Shown here piece after piece: positions 56,022 to 64,000 of a stretch of DNA of 64,000 bases (position 1 is its first letter; the number at the start of each line of letters is the position of its first letter). This DNA is from Lineus longissimus (lineage: Eukaryota > Nemertea > Pilidiophora > Heteronemertea > Lineidae), in the NCBI RefSeq assembly GCF_910592395.1, contig NC_088317.1:9302001-9366000 (forward strand), given 5' to 3'. The notes under the pieces were generated by a model. That model saw only the letters and a list, made by a program, of their open reading frames with translations, did no database searches and was not told the origin of the DNA. The position numbers were made by a program, and so were the translations under genes.

Positions 56022-57380
56022 ATGGCAGATTATGAACCAATTGAAGATTATGAACCAATTGAAGATGCTACAGATGACATGAATGAAAATTATGATCAAC
56101 AACTTGCAAATGAAGATGCTTTAAGAAAATAATTTGACCCACCTTCTAATGAAGATGATGTACGCATTGATACACCCGAAAGAAGAATACAAATTCTTGA
56201 ACCAAAATTAGAAAAACAATATGGTAAATTAATAAGTGATATTGAAAGAGATTTACTAAAACCACATATTAAGTTTGAAAATGATACATATTACTATGTA
56301 GAAGGAGATAAAAAATTACAATTAACTTACAAAATTTATTATAAAGGTAGTAAAAGTGGTGATTTTAAATCAAAAGAGGCATTGGAAAAAAGTAAACAAA
56401 AAGATTTAGCAAGTAGATTTCTCAATCATTTTGAAGGAAAAGAAACAATATCACTTCCTGAAGGAACACCTAAAATAACTGGAGGTGTTCCTAAGTCAGG
56501 AAATTTTCAAGAAAGAATGAATCAAGCAGCTGATGATTTAGGCTTAGGTGAACAAGAAACAAATATTGATACTGGTGAATCAAATGTTGTACAGGTTGCA
56601 CCTGAAGATATTGAAAATTTGTCTGAAGAAGTGATGACTGGTGCTTTTGAAGCAAAAACCAAAGAAGAAAAAACATTTTTTCAAAAAATTAAAGATAAAT
56701 ATCAATATATTAGAGAAAAATATAGATTATTAAAAGAACGTATTAAGAAAAAAATTCAGTATATTAGAGTGAACAAAGATGAAATTGAAATGGAACCTTT
56801 GATTGAACGAGAAGAAGCAAATTCAAAAGAAATTGATGAAGCAGAAGCTGATGAATTACATTCACTCAAAGAAAGGTCAAGACCTTATTTTGAAAAAATA
56901 GCTGAAGGCTATAGCAAAGCTGCAAATGATGTAACTAAATCATTAAGAGAAAGACTTGAAGCATTATTTAAGTTAAAGGGCTTTAAAATTGGAAGCATTG
57001 TCACAGCTGTTATCATAGTCATTTCTTCTATTGCTGGAAGCTTTGTCAAACCTAGTAAGTCAGTTGGACCTGATAAACCTAGCAAACCTGATGGTCCGAG
57101 TAAGCCAGGAATTCCTGGTAAAATTCATGATGGTTTGATCAAGTTTAAAAATTGGTTACTTTCTTTAGGTAAAAAAGCTTTAGTAGCTTTGCCTGGAATT
57201 TTAGGCTCCATTGTTTCAACCATTTTTAAGGCTGCAAGTTCTGTTGTAGGATTTATGGCTGAGCATCTGATTATTATGGTCGCAGTCACTATTTTAGTTA
57301 TTATTCAAATCATAACAAACAATGTTGGAAGCATTAAACAAAAAGCACATAAAATTTCTAATAAAATAAATGCACGTTAG
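56022..57380 (+). pseudogene. Large membrane protein, one in-frame stop
   Basis: It starts at 56022 after TAAAATAAATG with repeated DYEPIE residues. A TAA at 56130-56132 interrupts it, and the same frame then runs to 57380. The readable part has a charged coiled-coil middle (TFFQKIKDKYQYIREKYRLL), a transmembrane segment (VTAVIIVISSIAG), a Pro/Lys/Gly linker (GPDKPSKPDGPSKPG) and two more hydrophobic helices near the end. It is probably a virion membrane protein; the exact role is unknown. Its end overlaps the next start by a few bases. Confidence 0.6.
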
Positions 57381-58059
57381 ATTTCATAATCAAACACGTT
57401 GTGAATTACCCGTCGGCATCAATCAATATAAGACAGTAAGAGTTGAAAAGGCTATTATCCCTATGACTTACTATAATATTTCAAGGGAATTAAAAAATAG
57501 CCATCTGCGATTTGCGCTTAAAGATAGAGCGAACTATACGAATCCTGATTTAATCACTATTCCCAATGGATTTTATACTCCAGTTACCTACAATAAAGCA
57601 GTACAAGAAGCACTGAGTGAAAAAGGGCATTCTGATAAATTTGAATTAACTTATTTACCCAATGAAGGTAAAATTAAAATTAAAGTCGAGCCACCATTTG
57701 CTATAGTTCTCCATAAAGAACTAGGTGAATTATTAGGAATAACTTTTGAAAATAATGTCTTTCTAAGCCATGAAATTACAGGTGATAAACCTTGTCAATT
57801 TTTACCTAATCATGAGTATAGAATTTCTTGTAATATTGTTGATACGAGTAAAAATTTAGTGAATGGAAAGCGTAGTGATCTAATTACTACATTTGTTCCT
57901 AAAGGTAAATATTATGGAGATATACATGAATATACCTCCCTGCAAAAAGTAAAGATCAAACAGTATGATCATACTTATATTGAACTTCAAATCAAAGATC
58001 AGAATGAAGAGCCTATTGAATTTTTAACACCTGTTTCAATTGATTTGCTGTTAGAATAA
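57370..58059 (+). CDS. Maverick minor capsid (penton-like) protein
   Basis: 229 residues, intact, beta-rich. Features include VRVEKAIIPMTYYNI near the N-terminus, a central ELGELLGITF segment, and FLTPVSIDLLLE at the end. Small single-jelly-roll proteins of this length and position serve as vertex pentons in Polintons/adintoviruses. Identification is by similarity of layout and blocks and is less firm than for the ATPase. It starts inside the end of the upstream gene at ATAAAATAAATG. Confidence 0.65.
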   Translation: MHVRFHNQTRCELPVGINQYKTVRVEKAIIPMTYYNISRELKNSHLRFALKDRANYTNPDLITIPNGFYTPVTYNKAVQEALSEKGHSDKFELTYLPNEGKIKIKVEPPFAIVLHKELGELLGITFENNVFLSHEITGDKPCQFLPNHEYRISCNIVDTSKNLVNGKRSDLITTFVPKGKYYGDIHEYTSLQKVKIKQYDHTYIELQIKDQNEEPIEFLTPVSIDLLLE

Positions 58060-58486
58060 ATGACAAACATGTGTACTGGACTTAGAGAAACTAAACAAGA
58101 CATCATTGAAGACTTACAAGACCTTCAGATTCAGAGTAATTCAAACATTGAAAATATTAATTTAGAATTTGACTCAATAAACACTCAAATTCAAAATTTT
58201 AAAAGCAAACCTGTTATCACAATATATGCAGATGAAAGAGGGGTTCTGCATGGTAATATTGCAGATTTTAGCTTTGGTGATGGTAGTCAAACTAGTAAGA
58301 GGAGCCTATAAAATTCATGTTATTGTAAATGGGGTTAAACAAACATTTATTGAAGGAGACACTATAACATCGACAAAGCAAGTAGATGTTCCTTTAAATC
58401 AAAATGATGTGATTAGTTTTCTCAATGAAATTAGAGCATCTGCACGGTCAACAATTATCTGTCTATTGATTGAATTAGATCTATAA
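58060..58486 (+). pseudogene. Fibre-like protein, frameshifted
   Basis: Two overlapping frames (58060-58311 and 58226-58486) make one product. An N-terminal coiled coil (LRETKQDIIEDLQDLQIQ) is followed by a beta-rich head beginning ITIYADERGVLHG in the first frame and continuing AYKIHVIVNGVKQTF in the other. The shift is near 58285-58300. A coiled-coil stalk with a small beta head next to the penton gene suggests a trimeric attachment fibre (inference). The start follows TTAGAATAAATG directly after the penton stop. Confidence 0.55.
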
Positions 58487-58497
58487 ATAAACACACC

Positions 58498-58962
58498 ATG
58501 AACGGCGTGAACACCCGCGAACGAAGTGAGTGTGTGGACGTCGTCGATGGTGTTGATGCTGAACAATTTAGACTTGAAAAAATTAAAGAAAAAATTTCTG
58601 AATTAGAGTTGAATATTGAAAAAAGAAAAAAATTAAATAAAAATTATAAAAAAGCCAGTCAAATCTTACACGGTTGTGAAATTGGTATGTATATTACCAG
58701 CATCACTGTGGCATCGATTGGAGCTGCGACAGTGATTGGAAATGTAGTCAGCATTCCAATTTCCGCTATCTGTACACTCCTAGGATTGGTTGGAAAAATT
58801 GTAGTTCCTCAGTTGAGGAAAAAGGAGAAAAAACATTTAGATATTTTAATTAAGAAAAAAGCATGCTTACGGAGTGTCGATAATTTACTTTCCAGATTCA
58901 TGGATAATGGCACTATTTCTGCGAGTGAATTTGAGCTCATCCTAGAATCCGAAATGACATGA
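58498..58962 (+). CDS. Maverick membrane protein with coiled coil, 154 residues
   Basis: A coiled-coil region (EKIKEKISELELNIEKRKK) precedes a long hydrophobic block (IGMYITSITVASIGAATV and GNVVSIPISAICTLLGL) and a helical tail ending in an NGTISASEFELILE segment. This layout is common in animal Mavericks; the function is unknown. Residues RERSE near the start come from the palindromic CGAACGAAGTGAG repeat. Confidence 0.6.
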   Translation: MNGVNTRERSECVDVVDGVDAEQFRLEKIKEKISELELNIEKRKKLNKNYKKASQILHGCEIGMYITSITVASIGAATVIGNVVSIPISAICTLLGLVGKIVVPQLRKKEKKHLDILIKKKACLRSVDNLLSRFMDNGTISASEFELILESEMT

Positions 58963-59065
58963 CTTTCATCTGAGATAATCAGTTTGGGCTGTAAAGCGAG
59001 TCAGACAAAAGTAGTGTGGGTGAGTAAATTTATAAGCTTTTAAGCTTATAAAATTACATCAATCG

Positions 59066-59091
59066 TGACTGTGCCAAAAATGGCACAGTCA
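59066..59091. terminator. Hairpin between the converging right-end genes
   Basis: TGACTGTGCC-AAAAA-TGG-CACAGTCA type palindrome, same GTGCCA/TGGCAC stem as three other sites. A second palindrome, TATAAGCTT-TT-AAGCTTATA, lies at 59031-59050. Both sit between the stop of the plus-strand gene at 58962 and the stop of the minus-strand gene at 59120, fitting a bidirectional end signal. Confidence 0.45.
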
Positions 59092-59119
59092 GATTTACAA
59101 ATCCATCTCTAGTGAGTTA

Positions 59120-59413
59120 TTATTCCAAAAGATTAAACCCATAGAATTTCTTACCTTGTTTTGTCTCCTTGACTCCTATGGACCTTATATAATTGTGAGC
59201 TGGGTTTATTTTTAGTTTAATCAGACTTGTAGCCCAAACGGTCAACCCATTAGCTTCTGAGTCAACAAGTTCAAGGACTGTTGACTCTCCTATTTTTGTG
59301 TTTATACTTCTGAATGAGATGATTTTATACCATTTGTTCAATGGAAGATCTTTAAACTTTGTATAATCTGTGATTCTTGATTCAAGTTCTTCGTTTGACG
59401 GAAAGTTGTTCAT
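59120..59413 (-). CDS. Small terminal Maverick protein, possible OB-fold DNA binder
   Basis: 97 residues, intact, reading inward from the right inverted repeat. The core LPLNKWYKIISFRSINTKIG with following VLELVD strands parallels the left-end gene at 39987. The start has TTCTTCTAAATAAAATG, and the first codons lie in the terminal repeat. The rough fold of five strands suggests a single-stranded DNA-binding role (inference). Confidence 0.65.
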   Translation of the reverse strand: MNNFPSNEELESRITDYTKFKDLPLNKWYKIISFRSINTKIGESTVLELVDSEANGLTVWATSLIKLKINPAHNYIRSIGVKETKQGKKFYGFNLLE

Positions 59414-59436
59414 TTTATTTAGAAGAAAATAATTTT

Positions 59437-59746
59437 TTTAATTTTTTAAATTTTTAATTTTTTTAAATTTTTAAATTTTTTTAAATTTTTAAATTTTTAA
59501 ATTTTTTTAATTTTTGTAATTTTTTTAATTTTTTAATTTTTTTTTATTTTTTGTAAATTTGAACGATTTTTGTAAATTTGGACTTGACTGAAGTTTGACT
59601 GGTGACTATTAGACTAGGATTTGACTGAGATAACTCTTGAAACGTGTTGACTAGGATTTGACTGAGATAAGTTTAGACTAGGATTTAACTGAGATAAGTT
59701 TGACTGGGATTTGACCTTGGCCCCGTATTCTCATTTATATATGATG
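59437..59746 (-). repeat. Maverick right terminal inverted repeat
   Basis: Reverse complement of the left end with the same AAATCCTAGTC direct repeats and A/T tract. The A/T tract differs in length between the two ends, while the outer 230 bp show almost no differences. Confidence 0.9.
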
Positions 59747-60082
59747 GAGGTGCCCTAAGTTTCTTTTCATATTACTGAAGTACACCATGTTCACATCAAA
59801 AAAATTTGGGTAGACTTTTGATAACCCGGCAATAACAGAGAAAATGACGTCATCAGCCACGCCCATCAACGCCCTATTGCAGCCAAAATTTAGGGGTAGG
59901 GGAAACATAAATCCCTATATTTTTAAAAGTATACATCACAGAACAATAAAATACCCCTTAAAATGTTTGTATTGAAGTACTCTATTCATTAAAACAATTA
60001 TTATGCAAATTAGTACATTAATGAGGTCACCAAAGGTCAAAAGGTCACGAAAATCGGGTACAAGTGAAAATTTGACCATTGC
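59747..60082 (+). repeat. Inner left arm of the long inverted repeat
   Basis: It contains CCTAAGTTTCTTTTCATATT, a GACGTCAT box and AGGTCAAAAGGTCACGAAAA. It is the counterpart of 63561-63890 with scattered substitutions. Homology ends sharply just inside TGACCATTGC at 60073-60082. Confidence 0.85.
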
Positions 60083-62960
60083 GCCAAACCTCCATCAATA
60101 TCAAACCATCTGACCAGACAATGCCAGCTTGGAGAGAAACCAATGCAGTTCTATCTGAGAAGGAAATTTCCAAGAAGAGAGTAGGGTTCCTCCCAGTTCT
60201 TCCCTACCCTGTGACACAGTATGATACAGTTTATACTGCCCTAAAGAATTTCAATGTAATACTCCAGCACCTGGACCAGCACAAACTACCAGTGACATGT
60301 GAAGAGGGTGTCTACCACATAGCACGTGAACTACAATTGATTCGGCCTGAGGAATTCCAAGACATTGTGCTATGCATGGGATCATTCCATATGGCTAAGG
60401 TGGCCCTGGGATGTTTGGGGAAATACCTGAAAGGAAGTGGAGCAGAAAGCATCCTAGTAGAGAGTTCCATCTTCGGAGTAAACGTTGTGGACTCTGTCCT
60501 GCGTGGCAAGAACTATAGCAGGTGATTGAAGGGGTTGCAGTAACTGAAGGAGGCATTGTTACGGTTACAGTGGGAAGCGTTTTTCAAGGAAGGTGACAAT
60601 GTACAGGTGCACAAAGAGAAACTGGACATGTTGGTAGACTTGAAGGGGAAGGTTGCTTCATCTTCTAATGAAAGTGCAGCCATTTTCCGGAACTTTGAGG
60701 AAAACAGCTCTGACCTCTTCAGTAACTTTGACCACTTCATTGATGATGCAAGGAGTAGCAATGAAACCTTCAAGTATTGGGACACATTCATCCATCTCAT
60801 ACAGCAAGTTGAAAACCTTGTTCGTGCTGACCGTGATGGAGATTGGGCATTGCATATGCAGGCAGTTCAGGCCTTGCTTCCCGTTTTTGCAGCCTTTGAT
60901 TCGACAAATTACCTGAGGTGGTGTTCTTTATATATAGAGGATATGCACAAACTACCTGGCACAGCACCAGGGGTACATCAGGCCTTCATGGCTGGTAAAT
61001 TTGTTGTGAAGAGAACTCACGGAAAATTCAATGCAGTTGGAGCTGATATGGCTTTAGAGCAAACCATCAATAGGTCGCAGAAGAGTGCATCTGGAATTAT
61101 TGGCAACACAAGAAAGAAGAAATTCGTGGCAATGTGGGAGCTTGTCTATCATGAAATGCTGGCAATAAGCAACTTATTCAGGGAATTAAGTGGAGTTAGC
61201 TGCAGTCTATCCGACGAACATGTCATCAGTAAAGCCGAGATAACAACAGGGGAACAGAAAGTTCAAGCCATCATCGCCACAATAGAGAGGAATGAAAATC
61301 CATTTCAGCTTGTTCCTGACCAAGTGAAACTACACAATATTCTCACCCAAGAAGTTATGTCTGATGATATTAGAAACCAGTTACTTTCAGTGATAGAAAT
61401 TGGGACCAAAGCATATGAAACACTGAGAAAAGAGCGCTTTGTTGAAAAGTCAGTGAGGTTCTCATCAACTATTCATCGGACGAACCTGAAGACATTTCTC
61501 AGCATACATAAACATGAAAAAGAAAAGAAAGGGAAGTCTTCTGGGAAAAAGAAGGAAGATGCCCAAATGAGGCGATCAATTGAGGTCGCCCGTGCCCGAG
61601 GAAGGACTATGGACGAATTATTGCAGCGTGACGTTTCCTCCACCTCATACTTGTTTGATCAAGAAGACCTGATGACAAAATCACAAAAGAGTGCACTTGT
61701 CCAGGATCTAGAGACAAAACTAACCAACAATGATGAGAGAGTTCCCGCAAAGGACAGTAAGTTACAGACTGCCTGTACAGCTGTTATCATAAAGATAAAA
61801 ACGAAGGATATACAAAATATTGGCGATGATCAGTTCCTTGACTATATCACTGCCGTTGGTCGGGGGCCGGACAGGCTGGACTTAGTGTTTGATTCTTATA
61901 TCGATGGCTCCATAAAAGATTCAGAGAGAAAACACCATAGCCCAAATCGAAATGAACTACATACATTATGACACGCCTTTACCCGTAGAAATGGACCGAT
62001 TCTGGTCATCCAGCAATAATAAACTGAAACTCCAGATGTTACTTCACACACAGGCCATAAAGCGTGGAATAGAAACACCATCCACAGTCCATGTTGTGGC
62101 AAGTTCTTTTTCAGGTGCATCTGATGGTGCTACATGCAAGGGTGTCATAAATGGCAATTCACCGGAAATACCAGACCTGCGTCCAGAAGTAGAAGAGGCA
62201 GATGCTCGTATCATCCCACATGCAATGCATGCAGTCAGAAGTGGAATTCAAGGTATTGTTGTCCTGTCTGGAGACACAGATGTGTTTGTTCTCCTTTTGC
62301 ACTACATGGACATTCTCAGTTCTGAAGGTCTAAGAGAACTTTGGATAAGAGCAGGTGTTGGGGATTCAACAAGATACATTCCTGTTCACATACTAGCACC
62401 AAGAATTGGGGAAGAACTTTGTTATTTGCTTCCGCTAGTGCATACCTTGACTGACTGCGATTACACGAGCAAAGTGGGGACAAAGCATGCAGCCTTGAAT
62501 ACTAATCCATCTGAGTAGCTCAAATATTTTGATTCTGAACCAAGTTGTACTGATGATTTCGCAGCATCCTGTGAGGCATACTTGGTACAAGTGCTAAGAA
62601 GGAACACAACCTGCACAACAATAGATCAGTTAAGGGACTACATTTATCATCACAGTAAAGGGGTCTCCTTGGATCAGCTTCCCCCTACCAGCTGTGCAGT
62701 AGAACAGCACATCCGTAGAGCCTACAATGCAACATATCAGATGGTGACATTGTTACAACCACATAAGCCCACAGTATTGAGTCCAACTGCCTTTGGCTTA
62801 AAGAAAATGGATGATCTTTTGCTGCCAACTAAAGGCCTGAATCCAGTCCCTGAAGGATACACAATCCTCTGCAACTGCAAGAAATGCAGCAATGACAGAT
62901 GTGTCTGACACAAAGCTGGACTTCCCTGCATAAGTTTCTGCAAGTGCCAAAGTCTCCAGG
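60079..62960 (+). pseudogene. CXC-domain / FEN-PIN-like protein gene of unknown function, decayed
   Basis: One long reading runs through 60079-60525, 60556-61971, 61952-62518 and 62582-62908. In-frame stops lie at 60523, 60538 and 62516, and a frameshift near 61955. The N-terminal half is all-alpha and unrecognised (SIFGVNVVDSVLRGKNYS, LRLQWEAFFKEGDN). A central block EEADARIIPHAMHAV followed by VVLSGDTDVFVLLL has the acidic spacing of FEN/PIN-type nucleases. The C-terminus CNCKKCSNDRCV is followed, past a TGA, by more cysteines, like a tesmin/TSO1 CXC domain. Such proteins are scattered in invertebrate genomes; the inverted-repeat bracket suggests a transposon gene. The function is not established. 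Confidence 0.6.
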
Positions 62961-62989
62961 GTGAAGAACAGATTGTGCAATGCAAGAAT

Positions 62990-63560
62990 CCATCTGGTTC
63001 AATTTGCGGTTAGATTCTCAGACTAACTCACTGTGCATGATGACTGCCTCTGTGCATGAAAACATAATGATAGGGATGGGTAAATGTGCAGGAGTTTGAC
63101 TCTCGGAAACTTCAAAATTTCCACTTCGTTCCTGTAGACCTCTTGGGTTACATGTAGGGATCATTTATTGAACTAACTTGCCTAGATCCACGTCTTTTTT
63201 CATGTAAACCAATTTACCATATTTAAAGTTTATGGTATCTAATCCTAAACATGAGCTGTCCAGCTACTTTGCAAAGGTCCAGTGAGGGTTAATAAAACAT
63301 CTTCAGGAAAGGAAGCATAAAAACAGTCAAATATTGCTCAAGTAATGTATGTGTTGGTAGTATACTGCATGCACAATATACTATAATGCTTGAGTGCATG
63401 ATACCCATTAATGGCATTTTTCAATTGATATAATATAATGTTCTCAGGCATAAAAGGCCCTACAATGCTTATCAAAACAATATAGAGCATCTTTTCTAAC
63501 ATTTCCATGTATTACAAATGTCAAAATAGATGAATCCATGATTTGGCAGGTTATTTTGGA
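62990..63560. other. Noncoding stretch between the CXC/PIN-like gene and the right arm
   Basis: AT-rich DNA with no open frame of note and no repeat boundary before the arm at 63561. It would be the 3' untranslated part of the element. Confidence 0.5.
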
Positions 63561-64000
63561 GCAATGGTCAAATTTTCACTTGTACCCGATTTTCGTGACC
63601 TTTTGACCTTTGGTGACCTCATTAATGTACTAATTTGCATAATAATAGAGTACTTCAATACAAACATTTTAAGGGGTATTTTGTTGTTCTGTGATTTATA
63701 CTTTTAAAAAATATAGTGATTTATGTTTCCCCTACCCCTAAATTTTGGTTGCAATAGGGCGTTGATGGGCGTGGCTCATGACGTCATTTTCTCGGTTATT
63801 GCCGGGTTATTAAAAGTCTACCCAAACTTTTTTGATGTGGCGCATGGTGTACTTCAACAATATGAAAAGAAACTTAGGGCACCTCTCATGCACACGGGGA
63901 CCCCCTCAGCCTATGGATCATTACTAAAGAGAGTGGGGTACTTCCCGATGATCTGAGCTAATTTACCTCCTCTGACAACATCAGATACTGGACCTATATC
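63561..64000 (-). repeat. Right arm of the long inverted repeat, running off the window
   Basis: Reverse complement of 59747-60082 and then of 39480-39600. The last bases are Gypsy-like pol in minus orientation (LAQIIGKYPTLF on that strand). Confidence 0.85.

Larger units (their letters stand above)
39601..59746 (+). mobile_element. Maverick/Polinton (adintovirus-like) element, full length with TSD
   Basis: The 20,146-bp element is bounded by GAGGTG on both sides (39595-39600 and 59747-59752), the 6-bp duplication typical of Mavericks. Its terminal inverted repeats start CATCATATATAAATGAGAAT and are essentially identical over about 230 bp. The coding content is DNA polymerase B with a fused primase-like domain, retroviral-type integrase, FtsK/A32-like packaging ATPase, double-jelly-roll-type capsid, penton-like protein, HNH nuclease and membrane/coiled-coil proteins. 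These elements can act as transposons or integrated viruses. This copy is inactivated: polymerase, fibre-like, minor membrane and capsid-adjacent genes are broken. It is conspicuously AT-rich. Confidence 0.92.
59747..64000. mobile_element. Inverted-repeat element carrying a CXC/PIN-like gene; left arm split by the Maverick
   Basis: Bases 59747-60082 match the reverse complement of 63561-63890. The match continues across the Maverick: 39480-39600 matches the reverse complement of 63885-64000. The arms are therefore at least 440 bp and run off the window. The outer part of each arm is Gypsy-like pol sequence. Between the arms is one decayed gene (60079-62960). The element could be a DNA transposon with long TIRs that includes captured retroelement sequence, or an inverted duplication. 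Confidence 0.7.

Noticed and set aside
1-64000. tRNA, rRNA and bacterial-style operon signals
   Set aside because: None were recognised; codon use, introns and element types indicate animal nuclear DNA.

Overview
This window looks like repeat-saturated nuclear DNA from a marine invertebrate, most likely a mollusc or another lophotrochozoan. That guess rests on the mix of elements: Helitron2/Helentron-like non-autonomous elements with microsatellite cores and GCTCAGCTGA...TCAGCTGAGC tails, pearl-like tandem-repeat elements, DIRS, piggyBac, THAP-type and Maverick elements. Only one piece of ordinary host gene is clear: a minus-strand exon at 18797-18929 encoding the N-terminal part of a C1 (diacylglycerol/phorbol-ester) domain of a type II (delta/eta-like) diacylglycerol kinase. 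Much of the left half is therefore probably intron of that gene.

Left part (1-14.3 kb): the 3' end of a Gypsy-type LTR retrotransposon, then a decayed THAP-domain transposase-like gene whose conserved pieces run from about 1.2 kb to 14.27 kb. It is split by a GC-rich, nearly complete DIRS-like tyrosine-recombinase retrotransposon on the minus strand (4721-11184: gag, RT/RNase H, frameshifted recombinase), by a 311-bp derivative of that DIRS element, and by a 2.6-kb Helentron-like element (11231-13820). The last of these carries its own TIR element with a 9-bp target duplication.

Middle (14.3-37.5 kb): pearl-like tandem-repeat elements, a 2.5-kb TIR element with a 4-bp duplication, the diacylglycerol kinase exon, a second pearl-like repeat array split by another Helentron-like element, a TIR element with repeated subterminal motifs, a LINE fragment, and a 7-kb piggyBac element (28479-35474) with an apparently intact five-exon transposase gene.

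Right part (37.5-64 kb): a decayed Gypsy-like gag-protease leads into a long inverted repeat that brackets a decayed gene with FEN/PIN-like and TSO1-like CXC regions. A Maverick/Polinton (adintovirus-like) element of 20,146 bp (39601-59746) is inserted in the left arm of that inverted repeat. It has matching terminal inverted repeats and a 6-bp duplication, GAGGTG. It carries HNH endonuclease, protein-primed type DNA polymerase B, integrase, packaging ATPase, major capsid, penton-like, fibre-like and several small membrane/coiled-coil genes. Both terminal genes are small paralogues that start inside the inverted repeats. The polymerase is broken by a frameshift, a LINE insertion and a stop codon. 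Its C-terminal part is fused in frame to an archaeo-eukaryotic-type primase domain plus a PriCT-2-like region, which is the most unusual observation here. Nearly every Maverick gene begins in the context AATAAATG, and perfect hairpins recur at gene ends.

From nesting, the order of events on the right is Gypsy-like element, then the inverted-repeat element, then the Maverick, then the LINE and Helentron-like insertions. All family names are recognised from sequence motifs by eye; no search was run.
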